From positions 1,488,001 to 1,552,000 of the forward strand of contig CBDFGO010000003.1 in assembly GCA_965247125.1 (NCBI GenBank): a stretch of 64,000 nt of DNA, written 5' to 3'. The position numbers and the translations under genes were made by a program. The stretch comes from CALBJU01 sp965247125 (GTDB lineage: Bacteria > Bacteroidota > Rhodothermia > Rhodothermales > UBA10348). Below, piece after piece: positions 1 through 9,711 of the stretch. Each line of letters starts with the position of its first letter. Position 1 is the stretch's first letter. Under the pieces are notes generated by a model. It had not been told where the DNA came from and did no database searches. It saw only the letters and a list, made by a program, of their open reading frames with translations.

Positions 1-2
1 TG

Positions 3-617
3 AGGCGCTTTGATGCGACGCCCGAGATGTTTTTTTATCGAATTGGACAGCTCGCACACGCCCATTTCGGGCTGACTAGTCACTATTTCATGCGCCTGAG
101 CCATCACGGAAGCAGGTCACAGTTTGAGGTGACCAAGATGCTCAATCTTACGACCCTATCCTTGCCGCAGGGATACTCATCAAATGAGCACTACTGTAGA
201 AAGTGGACGGGTATGCGCCTTCTCGCAGAGCGGGCAAGACACAGAGAAATCGCCTACCCGGATCTTCCCGCCCGAACGGGTCCGACCATACAAGCTCAGC
301 GCGCTCGATTCTCAGCGGGAGGTGAAAACGTATTCAGCTTCTCCATGTCTCGAACGATGCAACTCAGTCCGGAAGATGATTCGTCGGTGATCCTTGGATT
401 TCCAATTGATGACAACTTTCGCTCGGCCGTTGCCTTCTGGAACGACGATCGAATATCGGAAGACGTTGTGGGCATCACGTGTGAGAGATGCCCGCTTGGT
501 CCGGATGAGTGCGATGTGAGAATGGCGGAACCCCTGCAACTACGGAAGGAGTCCGACATTTCCCGCTTCGAGCAGTCCCTCCAGGAGCTGGAAGATCAGT
601 TTTCTGGCATAACCTGA
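3..617 (+). CDS. C-terminal part of an XRE/ImmA-IrrE-type regulator (5' end outside the window)
   Basis: The reading frame is open from position 3 without a start codon, so the N-terminus lies upstream of the window; the first internal ATG is at 27. The opening RRFDATPEMFFYRIGQL matches the helix after the HExxH metallopeptidase-like core in ImmA/IrrE (DUF955) proteins, which normally reads like FDVSPEMLLYRL. The following FGL...FMRLSHH and EHYCRKW segments also fit these XRE-family regulators. A late cluster CERCPLGPDEC (C-x2-C-x6-C) resembles the C-terminal domain of short-chain fatty acyl regulators. The HTH and HExxH parts would be upstream and cannot be checked. It ends convergently with the next gene, the 3' ends overlapping by about 22 bp. 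Family placement is by motif recognition only. Confidence 0.62.
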   Translation, partial: RRFDATPEMFFYRIGQLAHAHFGLTSHYFMRLSHHGSRSQFEVTKMLNLTTLSLPQGYSSNEHYCRKWTGMRLLAERARHREIAYPDLPARTGPTIQAQRARFSAGGENVFSFSMSRTMQLSPEDDSSVILGFPIDDNFRSAVAFWNDDRISEDVVGITCERCPLGPDECDVRMAEPLQLRKESDISRFEQSLQELEDQFSGIT

Positions 618-1618
618 TCGAGCGCCGTACGGTTAATCCTGAACAGGCTTTCGGCGGTCATCATCCAGATCACGCCGCGCTGCACACTGAAATCGACCAC
701 TGCGGCGTCGAGCTCAAACGAATACTCCTCCAGCCAGCCGCCCCGAACATCAAATACATGAAGGAAATCGGAGTACACAAGCCACACTTCGCCGCGGTCC
801 AGTCTGAGGGCTATCAAGTCGTCGAGCATCACTGACCAGGAACGGATGAACGACCCGAATTCGTCGAAGAAAACTATTTCGTTTCGAATGTCGTCTGCGA
901 CGGCGATAATCCCGTTTCCCGCCGCAACATCTACGGGATTTTCGAGCTGGCCGGCACCCGCATCGGGTCCTCCGATGATCGTAATCGATTCCCGTAATCG
1001 ATCAATCTTGAGGACGGAGTGACTTATACCGTCAATGAGAATCAATTCGCTCCACGGAGACTCTACAATGACGACAGGCTCAGATTCCCCTGCTCTTGTT
1101 CTGACGCCCGAGAGGCGAAAGGAAGGGCTGATTGACAAATTTCTTGCCCCCCCTGTCACGCTCGGAATGGCCAATGACTCTACAAAGGCACCGTCTCTCG
1201 TGAACTTTTGCACTCGGCCGTTTCCGGCATCTGCGACCGTGTAGAAGAGGCCCGAACTGGCGTCAATATCTCGCAGGTTCAAAAACTGATCTTCACCCGT
1301 TCCCGGACCGCCTTGAATACCAAGCAACGTTCCGTCCGAGTCGAGGCGTAAAACTGCACCTCTATCATTTTCGACAACATATATAGATCCATCCGGTGAG
1401 ACAGAAAATGCACGCGCGTCATCAAACTGGGCAAGCGCTGGTCCAATCGTTATCAGATAGGAGGGTACATCTGTTGCAAACTCGGCGCGGGGTGGCGAAT
1501 GAATCGGCTCCGACGTGCCGCAGGCCGACAGCACGCCACACATCACCAATACCCCGAAGGATAAAAACGAGGCTTGAGGAAGGTCTTCTCTCGAAGATAT
1601 ATGATGGAAGACGCGCAC
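596..1618 (-). CDS. NHL/6-bladed beta-propeller lipoprotein
   Basis: A secreted or periplasmic beta-propeller of about 340 residues. The open frame reaches back to 1705 inside purD, but a GTG at 1618 sits 5 bp after the purD stop and gives a normal lipoprotein signal: a short charged n-region, a hydrophobic stretch and the lipobox LSAC. Start choice is therefore inferred; no strong Shine-Dalgarno is visible. Repeating propeller blades are seen as SVSPDGSIYVVEND, TVADAGNGRVQKF and AVADDIRNEIVFFDEFG, typical NHL strands. No enzymatic motif is present, so a binding or scaffold role is likely, ligand unknown. It is the last gene of the mutS - carbonic anhydrase - purD run, but its function gives no obvious link to those genes. 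Confidence 0.7.
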   Translation of the reverse strand: MRVFHHISSREDLPQASFLSFGVLVMCGVLSACGTSEPIHSPPRAEFATDVPSYLITIGPALAQFDDARAFSVSPDGSIYVVENDRGAVLRLDSDGTLLGIQGGPGTGEDQFLNLRDIDASSGLFYTVADAGNGRVQKFTRDGAFVESLAIPSVTGGARNLSISPSFRLSGVRTRAGESEPVVIVESPWSELILIDGISHSVLKIDRLRESITIIGGPDAGAGQLENPVDVAAGNGIIAVADDIRNEIVFFDEFGSFIRSWSVMLDDLIALRLDRGEVWLVYSDFLHVFDVRGGWLEEYSFELDAAVVDFSVQRGVIWMMTAESLFRINRTALDQVMPEN

Positions 1619-1622
1619 GGGA

Positions 1623-2906
1623 TCATGCTTGTTGTTTAAGACCTTGGTGACCGATGTCCCGCCTGAATTGGGCGCCTTCAAATTCAATCTTCGCGACCGA
1701 CGCATAGGCAGACTCCAGCGCTTCCTTCAGATTCTCACCAACAGCGCATACGCCGAGTACTCGGCCGCCCGTTGTTTCCAGCTCTCCACTCGGATTTCTG
1801 CGCGTACCCGCGTGGAATATTACTGCTTGACGCTCATCTATCGAGTCAACACCGGAGATTCGATTTCCTGTTTCGTACGAACCGGGGTAGCCCTTCGATG
1901 CCATGACCACACACACTGCGGCCCCGGGGTGCATATCGAGCGTGTAGTCCTGAAACTGCCCGCGGGCCAGGGCTATAAACACGTCTACCGGATCAGACTT
2001 CATCAGCGGTAGAATAACCTGGGTCTCCGGATCCCCGAATCGGCAGTTGTACTCAACGACTTTGGGGCCCTCGCCGGTTATCATGATGCCGACGTACAGA
2101 ATACCCTGGTAGGGACAGCCATCGGAGGACATCCCAGTCAGCGTAGGCTCAATGATGGTCCTGACCGCCTCATCCATCAGATCCTCGGTCAGCACCGGAG
2201 CCGGTGCATACGCCCCCATTCCACCCGTATTTGGTCCTAAATCGCCTTCTCCAATGCGTTTGTGGTCCTGAGCTGGAGCCAGAAGCGCGTAGGATTCACC
2301 ATCTGTCAGGACGAACAAGCTGACCTCTTCCCCATCCATAAACGACTCCACCACTACCGTGCTCCCCGCTGAGCCAAGTGAAGCATCCCGCATGATCGAG
2401 ATCAGCGCCTCTTCAGCCTGAGCTACGGTCTCACAGACAATCGCGCCCTTCCCCGCGGCCAGGCCACTCGCTTTTACAACAATTGGCGCTCCCTCCTCAC
2501 TTACAAACTCGAGTGCATCGGATAACTCATGGCTGCCAAACGTCCTGTAGGCGGCCGTGGGAATTGAGTGCCGCCTCATGAAATCCTTCGAAAAAGCTTT
2601 GCTGCCCTCTAAACGAGCCGCGGCCGCCGATGGACCAACAACCGGTATCTGGTGCTCCCTCAACGTGTCGCTCAGTCCATCTACGAGGGGTTGCTCTGGT
2701 CCGATAATAACCAGGTCAATTCGCTGGTCCACGACAAAGCTGACGATACTCTGATGATCACCTGGGTTCAAATCAACGTTGGATCCCAGTTCCCCGGTTC
2801 CCCCGTTTCCAGGGGCGATGAAAAGTTCTGTCTTGGTGGTACTCCTCTTCAGCGACCACGCGATCGCGTGCTCCCGGCCACCTCCTCCAATGATCAATAT
2901 GCGCAT
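1623..2906 (-). CDS. purD: Phosphoribosylamine-glycine ligase
   Basis: Catalyses ATP-dependent joining of 5-phosphoribosylamine and glycine to GAR, the second step of de novo purine synthesis, in the cytoplasm. The protein (427 aa) begins MRILIIGGGGREHAIAW, the diagnostic PurD N-terminus, followed by the ATP-grasp core with LEGSKAFSKDFM, NTGGMGAYAPAP and the metal-binding NCRFGDPETQ. The frame is open up to 2957, but the ATG at 2906 is preceded by AAGGACGGT, a good ribosome binding site, and lies 16 bp after the upstream stop, so I use it. Length is normal for the family. It is third in the mutS - gamma-carbonic anhydrase - purD - propeller operon. Confidence 0.97.
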   Translation of the reverse strand: MRILIIGGGGREHAIAWSLKRSTTKTELFIAPGNGGTGELGSNVDLNPGDHQSIVSFVVDQRIDLVIIGPEQPLVDGLSDTLREHQIPVVGPSAAAARLEGSKAFSKDFMRRHSIPTAAYRTFGSHELSDALEFVSEEGAPIVVKASGLAAGKGAIVCETVAQAEEALISIMRDASLGSAGSTVVVESFMDGEEVSLFVLTDGESYALLAPAQDHKRIGEGDLGPNTGGMGAYAPAPVLTEDLMDEAVRTIIEPTLTGMSSDGCPYQGILYVGIMITGEGPKVVEYNCRFGDPETQVILPLMKSDPVDVFIALARGQFQDYTLDMHPGAAVCVVMASKGYPGSYETGNRISGVDSIDERQAVIFHAGTRRNPSGELETTGGRVLGVCAVGENLKEALESAYASVAKIEFEGAQFRRDIGHQGLKQQA

Positions 2907-2922
2907 ACCGTCCTTGTCATGA

Positions 2923-3462
2923 TCATGAGTAGAATGGATTGTGATCCGGCTTTTCAACGCCCAGATAAATGTTTTTGTACCGAACGTAATTGTCAGAATA
3001 GACGGTGATTGACGCGATCTCCGCCGCGGACAACGATCGTACTACCCTCGCCGGTGATCCAATCACCATCGATTCAGGTGGGATAACGACACCTCCAGTT
3101 ACAAGTGCACCCGCACCGACGATAGATCGAGTGCCAATTATGGCCTTATCAAGTACAATAGCACCCATTCCAATCAGCACATCATCCTCGATTGTGCATC
3201 CGTGAACAATGGCCGAATGGCCGATGGTAACCCGATCGCCAATAGAGGTCGGAGCGATGTCGTGGGTAACGTGAACGACGGCATTGTCCTGGATATTCGA
3301 ACGACACCCGATCCGAATTCGATGCACGTCTCCACGGACGGAGGCTGAAAACCAAACCGATGAATCGCGACCCAGATGAACGTCGCCAATTACAGCAGCG
3401 GAATCGGCAACGAAGTTGCTCTCGTCAAGCGTTGGATAAACCCCAATGAATTCTCGGATCAT
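2923..3462 (-). CDS. Gamma-carbonic anhydrase-like hexapeptide-repeat protein
   Basis: Left-handed beta-helix protein (179 aa) of the YrdA/PaaY/gamma-carbonic anhydrase family. Hexapeptide repeats run through most of the chain (VIGDVHLG, IGCRSNIQDNAVVH, IGDRVTIGHSAIVHG, VLIGMGAIV). The zinc-ligand pattern is intact: His in VVHVTH (H64 or H67), H82 in GHSAIVHG and H87. Members may hydrate CO2 or be catalytically silent; activity cannot be decided from sequence. Its ATG overlaps the mutS stop in an ATGA, so the two are probably translationally coupled, although no functional tie to mismatch repair is known to me. Confidence 0.88.
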   Translation of the reverse strand: MIREFIGVYPTLDESNFVADSAAVIGDVHLGRDSSVWFSASVRGDVHRIRIGCRSNIQDNAVVHVTHDIAPTSIGDRVTIGHSAIVHGCTIEDDVLIGMGAIVLDKAIIGTRSIVGAGALVTGGVVIPPESMVIGSPARVVRSLSAAEIASITVYSDNYVRYKNIYLGVEKPDHNPFYS

Positions 3463-6134
3463 GCCTCGTTCAGTTTTCTATGAAGTCGGGACAAGAGCAG
3501 CAGAGCGTCTATGGGTGTCATATTTTCGGGATCCAGCGAGGCGAGAATATCTGCTACTTCCTGTTGGCGGGGGTCTACTTCTGCGACGAAAAGGGACATC
3601 TGAACAGCGTCATCTGTTAATGCTTGACCAATGTCTGTGTCTTTCACCACGTTGACCCGGTCAACTTCCAGATCCTGCATCTCCAATTGGCTGAGAATCT
3701 GCCTCGATCGATCCAGCATGTCCACCGGTAATCCTGCCATTCGTGCCACTTCAATGCCGTAGGAATGATCCGCCCCCCCTCGCACCAACTTTCGCAGAAA
3801 AATGACCCTTCCGTTGTGCTCCTGAACCTGTATTCTGAAGTTTCGAACCCGCTCGAGCCGGTGTTCCAGTTCGTTCAGCTCATGATAGTGGGTCGCAAAA
3901 AGCGTTCTGGCCGCCACTAGTGGCTGCATGTGCAGGTACTCAACCAGAGCCCACGCAATCGACAGTCCATCGAACGTACTTGTACCACGTCCTACCTCGT
4001 CCAAAAGAATGAGAGAACGGTTGGAAGTATTGTTAAGGATATTTGCGGTCTCATTCATTTCCACGAGAAAGGTGCTCTCCCCAGCGGCCAGATTGTCCGA
4101 TGCACCGACTCTCGTAAAAATTCTGTCCACCAGCCCAATCCTGGCCTTTGCGGCCGGCACGAATGATCCAATCTGAGCTAGCAGTACGATGAGCCCAACC
4201 TGCCTGAGCACAACACTCTTACCTGCCATGTTTGGACCCGTGATAATGAGTATTTGCTCCGTGTCTTGACTCATATTGACGGAATTCGGAATGAATGGCT
4301 CTCCCACCGGAAGAAAGGCTTCAACAACCGGGTGCCTGCCATCCTCGATCTCAAGATCCAGGCCCTCATGAAGGAGCGGTTTCACAAATCGTCGGGAAAC
4401 TGCTACTTCAGCCAGGTTCGCGAGCACGTCGATTCGCGCAAGCATGCGGGCGTTAGACTGGATGCGATCTATTTCCTTGGCGATCTGCTCTCGGAGTGAC
4501 GAAAAAAGGCTCGCTTCGAGTGTCACCAATTTTCCCTCAGCGCTCAGGATTTTTTCTTCAAAGACCTTCAGTTCTGGAGTGATATAGCGTTCGGCATTTA
4601 CCAAAGTCTGTTTTCGGATATACTCCTCTGGTACTTTGTCTTTGTGCACGTTGGTGACTTCCAGGTAGTACCCAAAAACCTTGTTGAAACCTACTTTCAG
4701 AGAGGCTATGCCCGTCCTCAGCGCCTCGCTCTGTTGAAGTTCGGCAAGCCACTCCTTGCCTCCCTTCGCCATATTTCGAAGTTCGTCCACCTCCGACGAA
4801 TATCCGGTTCGGATTACACCCCCGTCTTTGAGACTGGCCGGTGGTTCATCATCGATCGCATCTTCGATCAAGCCCCTCAGATCAACACATGGATCGACCC
4901 GTTCCGCCATCGACTGCAACGAGCTTTGCGAACTGTTCGACAGGACGTTGATTATCTCCGGAAGAACCGAAAACGTCTGTCCAAGTCCAGATAGATCTCG
5001 GGGCGACGCTCTTCCGGTACTTATGCGCACGGTCGCCCTTTCAAGATCTCCCACGACAGAGAGATATTCTCTGACCTGCTCCCTCAACGAGCGGGAAGAA
5101 TGAAATGCTTCGACTCCTCCCTGTCGTTCTACGATGTCAGGAAGACGCCTGAGCGGCCTGATCAGCCAGGTTCTCAGTAACCTCGCACCCATGGGGGTCT
5201 TCGTTTCATCCAATATCGAAACCAGTGAACCGTCGCGCCCTCCCGAATTGGCATTGGAAATCAGTTCCAGGTTTCGAAGCGTTTGTCGGTCCAATGGCAT
5301 GAACGCACTTTCATCATAGACCTCGAGACGCCTGATGTGCGGTAGACTCCCCTTCTGGGTCTCTTGCAGATAGTGGAGCAATGCACCGGCCGCCGTAGTC
5401 CCAACGCTTCCATCCTCTATACCAAATCCCTTCAGAGAGTGAACGTCAAAATGCTCTATCAAGACCTGCTGTGCGTATTCTGAGCCAAAGATCCAATCAT
5501 CGAGGGTGGTCATCAGTTCATGAGCGAATCCAAACCCTTCGATAGTGTCCTTGAGGGATCTCTCACAGAGAATTTCAGAGGGGCCTATTCCGCGCAGAAA
5601 GGTTTCGAGATTTGATGGAAGTGTCTCTGCTAGCTTGAACTCACCCGTCGATATATCTGCGTACGACACTCCGCACCGAAGTCGCTTCTGTTTGCCCCTC
5701 CCGACTTCTTCCAGGTGCACCGCAACCAGGTAGGTTGCCTGCTTTGGATCGAGTAGCTGGGTGCGGATTGAGACTCCAGGGGTGACAATTTCGACAACGT
5801 CTCGATCTACGATTTTTTTACCCTTGATCGGTTCCTCAAGTTGCTCGCAGATTGCAACTCTGAATCCGGCTTTCACCAATTTCGGGAGATAGGTATCCAG
5901 CGCGTGATAGGGAAAGCCTGCCAGACTCACCTTCGAAGCAGCACCACCCGATCGCTTGGTCAGTGTGATTCCCAAAACAGAGTGGACCTGCTCGGCATCC
6001 TCCTCAAAGGTCTCGTAAAAGTCACCCATTCTGAACAGCAGGATCGTTCCGGGGTGGCGTTCCTTAACCGCGTAGTACTGCCGCATCAGGGGCGTTTTAC
6101 CCTTGACTTTTGAGCTTTCAGTTACAACTGACAT
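3459..6134 (-). CDS. mutS: DNA mismatch repair protein MutS
   Basis: Mismatch-recognition ATPase of methyl-independent or MutL-dependent repair. The chain has the usual MutS length (891 aa) and domain order: mismatch-binding domain I with the F-x-E motif in GDFYETFEEDA (F39, E41), connector and lever/clamp domains (RDGSLVSILDETKTPMGARLL), and the ATPase with Walker A GPNMAGKS around residue 632 and Walker B LILLDEVGRGTSTFDG. The helix-turn-helix segment HSYGIEVARMAGLP and a C-terminal dimerisation tail (residues about 830-891) follow. It starts a minus-strand operon and diverges from the sulfurtransferase gene over 76 bp, where both promoters must lie. The gene is intact. Confidence 0.98.
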   Translation of the reverse strand: MSVVTESSKVKGKTPLMRQYYAVKERHPGTILLFRMGDFYETFEEDAEQVHSVLGITLTKRSGGAASKVSLAGFPYHALDTYLPKLVKAGFRVAICEQLEEPIKGKKIVDRDVVEIVTPGVSIRTQLLDPKQATYLVAVHLEEVGRGKQKRLRCGVSYADISTGEFKLAETLPSNLETFLRGIGPSEILCERSLKDTIEGFGFAHELMTTLDDWIFGSEYAQQVLIEHFDVHSLKGFGIEDGSVGTTAAGALLHYLQETQKGSLPHIRRLEVYDESAFMPLDRQTLRNLELISNANSGGRDGSLVSILDETKTPMGARLLRTWLIRPLRRLPDIVERQGGVEAFHSSRSLREQVREYLSVVGDLERATVRISTGRASPRDLSGLGQTFSVLPEIINVLSNSSQSSLQSMAERVDPCVDLRGLIEDAIDDEPPASLKDGGVIRTGYSSEVDELRNMAKGGKEWLAELQQSEALRTGIASLKVGFNKVFGYYLEVTNVHKDKVPEEYIRKQTLVNAERYITPELKVFEEKILSAEGKLVTLEASLFSSLREQIAKEIDRIQSNARMLARIDVLANLAEVAVSRRFVKPLLHEGLDLEIEDGRHPVVEAFLPVGEPFIPNSVNMSQDTEQILIITGPNMAGKSVVLRQVGLIVLLAQIGSFVPAAKARIGLVDRIFTRVGASDNLAAGESTFLVEMNETANILNNTSNRSLILLDEVGRGTSTFDGLSIAWALVEYLHMQPLVAARTLFATHYHELNELEHRLERVRNFRIQVQEHNGRVIFLRKLVRGGADHSYGIEVARMAGLPVDMLDRSRQILSQLEMQDLEVDRVNVVKDTDIGQALTDDAVQMSLFVAEVDPRQQEVADILASLDPENMTPIDALLLLSRLHRKLNEA

Positions 6135-6210
6135 GACAGAATAATGCGGGGAAATGTATCTTGTGCAGAGGGCCGAAGCTACGTCCTGACGAAGTCATTC
6201 AAAAGGTGTT

Positions 6211-7092
6211 GTGGATAACCACATGAAGATTGAAACCGATGTTTTGCCCGTTATTTCTGCCGAGAATCTAAAGGCAATATTAAATGACGAACATCTTGTA
6301 GTTTTTGACTGTCGGTTCTCACTTGCGTCTCCGGAAAGCGGGATGACTGAGTACGAAACAGCACACATTCCCTCTTCCAGATACCTCCATCTTGATCGAG
6401 ATCTTTCAGGCCCCATGGGCAACGGAGAGTTTGGAAGGCATCCCCTACCCGATTCAGACCACTTTGCTTCCTCAATGGCTTCGAAAGGAGTTGACAACGA
6501 TTCCTTGGTAGTCGCGTACGATGATTCAGGGGGAGCATTCGCATCCCGACTCTGGTGGATGATGAATTGGTTGGGCCATGATGCCGTAAGCGTCCTCGAC
6601 GGGGGTTGGCGTTCATGGCTGGCCGCGAAGGGCGAGATTCAGTCGAGTATTTCACCTCGTGAGAAAAGCACCTTCACCCGTAATGAGAATACGACCCTAC
6701 TTGCGAGCGCTTCGGAGCTACTGGATCGGGACGTAAACCTGATCGACTCCAGATTGGCGAAGCGATACGCAGGAGAAGCTGAGCCCATCGATCCTGTTGC
6801 AGGACACATCCCTGGTGCGGTTAATCGACCCTGGATGGAAAATTTGGATGAGGATGGGAAGTTTCTCTCTCCCAGGCAACTACGAACCAGATTCGCAGAT
6901 CTGGACTCGACCGATCGGACAATATTTTATTGTGGATCGGGGGTCACCGCCTGCCACAACATCCTCGCTACTCAAATTGCCGGCCTTCCCATGCCGCAAC
7001 TGTACGCTCCATCCTGGAGTGGTTGGATCAGCGACAAGACTCGACCTGTTGAGCGAACCGAAGGTGCATCGGCGGCTTCATCGACGAGGTGA
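6211..7092 (+). CDS. sseA: 3-mercaptopyruvate/thiosulfate sulfurtransferase
   Basis: Two-domain rhodanese (293 aa) that moves a sulfane sulfur to a thiol or cyanide acceptor. The N-terminal inactive rhodanese domain (residues about 12-135) has VVFDCRFSL and the CH2-type TEYETAHIPSSRYLHLDRDL. The C-terminal active domain (about 150-285) carries the catalytic loop CGSGVTA with Cys241; this loop is the form typical of mercaptopyruvate sulfurtransferases (SseA) rather than thiosulfate-specific enzymes, though substrate is inferred. The start is GTG at 6211, close to an AAGGTG ribosome site; an in-frame ATG at 6223 is the alternative. It converges on the DUF5686 gene with 23 bp between stops. Confidence 0.88.
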   Translation: MDNHMKIETDVLPVISAENLKAILNDEHLVVFDCRFSLASPESGMTEYETAHIPSSRYLHLDRDLSGPMGNGEFGRHPLPDSDHFASSMASKGVDNDSLVVAYDDSGGAFASRLWWMMNWLGHDAVSVLDGGWRSWLAAKGEIQSSISPREKSTFTRNENTTLLASASELLDRDVNLIDSRLAKRYAGEAEPIDPVAGHIPGAVNRPWMENLDEDGKFLSPRQLRTRFADLDSTDRTIFYCGSGVTACHNILATQIAGLPMPQLYAPSWSGWISDKTRPVERTEGASAASSTR

Positions 7093-7115
7093 TCAAAACA
7101 GCGCGACAGCTTTGA

Positions 7116-9482
7116 CTAGAAGAGCCTGGCAAATGAAAAACCGAATCGAAAACCGGGCTCATCCAGACGCCAGGTGGAATCCAATCTGAGTACGGTAAAG
7201 AGTCCTGAAAGCGAGAACCCAATCTCGTTGTGAACTCCATCAGAATCGAAAACCGGTGTTCCTGCCGGTATATAATCCTCGAATGAAGTCCAGCCATGCG
7301 CGCCGTGGACAATGACGTTCCAGTTCTTCTTTATTGCCCAATCCCAGCCCATCAACTCAAAGGGGATGGTTCGAAACGTATGCTCCCAGGCCATGAGTGC
7401 CCATCGATCTCCCTCGTAGGGCGGTCTGTTCGCGGTCCTCAGGCTTCCAAACGTCGTAAGGATCGGAGCACCATCGACGATGCCAAGCTTCTGCACTGGA
7501 ACAGATCCGAAAACGGATCCCGCCTGGAGGTGTACGTCCAGTGAATTTGGCAGAAGTCGCCGCTTGAAAAACGTATTGAATCTCCAGAAGACCGAGGCCT
7601 CAGCTTTCAGGTAACCGCCACCTTCTACAATATCGCCCCCGATGCTTTGTTCGATGTCGATTTCCAACTTCCGCTGAGCTGCAATGGGAAAGGGTATTTC
7701 GCCTCTCTCCCACGTCGCAGAGATACGCAGGAAGCTCAGAGACCCCTCGTCAACCGGGATATTCAATCTCTCGGTCACCCGGTTTCCAAATACGGACTTG
7801 AAAACGTTTTGATGAACCGATGAGTGCTCTTCGAACGCAAGTGAAACGTCTACCTCCAGATCGGAAGAAAGAACTCGATCTGCATGATAGTTCGCTCTCC
7901 AGCCAGCCGATCTCAGGTAGTCGAAATAGTCTCGGCCACCGAAAAGAACTTCACCTGAATTCAAAAACTGCGTACTGGAGTGGGAACTGTATCTGGTAAC
8001 TGTTTCGTCTGCATACCGAATCGTTAGACTACTCCTTCGTCCAATGCGAATTCCGCCTCCGTAGCTAGTTGATTTTCTCGCCTCTTCGTAGCCAATCGAA
8101 CCCAACAGATGAATCACAGAGCTCGGCGACAGCTCGGCGTGAACACCTGACCTCAGCCCTTCAACACGGTTGTACCAGAGTTGCGGCCGCAGATTGAGGT
8201 TGATTTTACCGATGGAGCGAGAAAAATCTGACCCAGAGCCTCCCCCACTGCCATCTCCGTCACCCTCTGTCTCTACGAACCGAGCCATGATTCCGGTCGG
8301 TTCGAATGCCTTTTCTAGCGTCATGGTTGAATCGATGGTCATATAGGCGGCGCTTTCTTCTGGTGTCAGCGGAACGGCAACGTAATCTGGGGGACGCGCC
8401 TCCAGGGACACCAGATTCGAATCGACAACCACCAACTCTTCAGAATCGTACAGCGAGTCAGGCAGGGCGACGTTTATCTCAAAATCAGATAGCTGAGACA
8501 GTTGCCGGATCCTGAAAGCTGGAAATTCGAGTATTCCGGCCACACCGATCTTAACATTTGTGTCAGACTGAAAATCAACGGGAAGCCACGGGGATCCTCC
8601 AAACTGCGAGAATTGCTGCCGAAACGTGACACTGATCTCCTGCACGGGTGGAGGAAAGAGAAACGCTGAACCGGGGCGAAGATCTGTCGCAATCAGTGCA
8701 AAAGCGCCATCCAGAACCGAAACTGTACCGACGAATCCCGCAGACGTTTTATATCTCGGGCTGACGTCAATGACGTAAACCTCTGTGTCATCGAGGGCCA
8801 GAATTGACTGAAGTCTGAATCTATAATGATTGAGTGCATCGGGATGTGTGACGCCCATGAGGTTGTGTCCCATCACATCAAGATCATCGTCGTACATATT
8901 CAGAACGAGCATTGCCGCCGGGAGGAGCTCTTCAATTTCCATGTTCTGGGTTCGGTGCTGCCACAAGGAGACTTCTCTGACCCCTCGCTCGCGATCCCAG
9001 AAGGCCCGCGTGCTGCTCTCCCAGATCATTACTATGCCGGTATCATTCTCCAAGGTGAATCGGTTGTATGCATTCACCGCATAGGTTTCCATGTCGGCCC
9101 GCCAGTTCTTCTTCTCCTCGATCACTCTTCGCATGATGGCGATAGCAGGGTCTTCACCCGTGACCGTAATTTCTGGAAGAGTGATTGTCGTCCGCTCCAG
9201 CTGAATCATCATCAATTCATGCGGCGAGCCGTCCAGCTGAACGTATTCGGATTTGTATCCGATGAACCGGACGATCAGAACCGCTGCTTCCGACGGAACC
9301 TGCATTGAAAATAGTCCACCTGCATTGGTGATCGTTCCTGTATAGGTCCCTTCGAGGTGCAACGAGGCGCCGGGAAGACTTTCGCCGGATATCGCATCGG
9401 TTACTTCGCCGCTTATCCTGACTTGCGCACAGACGGACGAAGCGCCGAGTAGCAGCAGGACAGAGAGGATGAGGGTGCGCAT
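7116..9482 (-). CDS. DUF5686 / carboxypeptidase-regulatory-like outer-membrane protein
   Basis: Predicted outer-membrane protein of 788 aa. The frame is open to 9641, but the ATG at 9482 starts MRTLILSVLLLLGASSVCAQ, a clean signal peptide, so that start is preferred. Residues about 22-105 form a carboxypeptidase regulatory-like (CarbopepD_reg-2) beta-sandwich (ISGEVTDAISGESLPGASL). The rest matches DUF5686, with the hallmark IMRRVIEEKKNW and YAVNAYNRFTL, and then a long series of amphipathic strands ending in FARLF, consistent with a beta-barrel with a terminal Phe. Such proteins are common in Bacteroidota; their function is not established. It lies downstream of recA, separated by 229 bp containing a hairpin, so it is probably transcribed separately. 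Confidence 0.85.
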   Translation of the reverse strand: MRTLILSVLLLLGASSVCAQVRISGEVTDAISGESLPGASLHLEGTYTGTITNAGGLFSMQVPSEAAVLIVRFIGYKSEYVQLDGSPHELMMIQLERTTITLPEITVTGEDPAIAIMRRVIEEKKNWRADMETYAVNAYNRFTLENDTGIVMIWESSTRAFWDRERGVREVSLWQHRTQNMEIEELLPAAMLVLNMYDDDLDVMGHNLMGVTHPDALNHYRFRLQSILALDDTEVYVIDVSPRYKTSAGFVGTVSVLDGAFALIATDLRPGSAFLFPPPVQEISVTFRQQFSQFGGSPWLPVDFQSDTNVKIGVAGILEFPAFRIRQLSQLSDFEINVALPDSLYDSEELVVVDSNLVSLEARPPDYVAVPLTPEESAAYMTIDSTMTLEKAFEPTGIMARFVETEGDGDGSGGGSGSDFSRSIGKINLNLRPQLWYNRVEGLRSGVHAELSPSSVIHLLGSIGYEEARKSTSYGGGIRIGRRSSLTIRYADETVTRYSSHSSTQFLNSGEVLFGGRDYFDYLRSAGWRANYHADRVLSSDLEVDVSLAFEEHSSVHQNVFKSVFGNRVTERLNIPVDEGSLSFLRISATWERGEIPFPIAAQRKLEIDIEQSIGGDIVEGGGYLKAEASVFWRFNTFFKRRLLPNSLDVHLQAGSVFGSVPVQKLGIVDGAPILTTFGSLRTANRPPYEGDRWALMAWEHTFRTIPFELMGWDWAIKKNWNVIVHGAHGWTSFEDYIPAGTPVFDSDGVHNEIGFSLSGLFTVLRLDSTWRLDEPGFRFGFSFARLF

Positions 9483-9643
9483 CGCGAATAGTGGTTGAAC
9501 CGATTCATGTACGCGCGTCGAGGCCCGGATGTTACCGCGAGAGCAAATCTTAAAGGTCCATCCTACGGATCGACGTACTTTGTCTGACGCGATCCGAATC
9601 CAGCCGGCGTCGCGCTCCGATCTCACTCCGGAGGCCATCATAC

Positions 9644-9683
9644 CGAAATGGGAGGGTATCCGTCAGGACACCCTCCCATTTCG
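9644..9683 (-). terminator. Hairpin downstream of recA, putative terminator
   Basis: Two perfectly complementary 14-base arms (9644-9657 and 9670-9683) enclose a 12-base loop. The stem has an ACCCTCCC core with AAAT/ATTT at its base. It lies 28 bp beyond the recA stop. No long U-run follows on the minus strand, so its strength as an intrinsic terminator is uncertain; it may be bidirectional or protect mRNA ends. Confidence 0.6.
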
Positions 9684-9711
9684 CATCAGCTTTTAGTGCA
9701 GAAGAGCAGTT

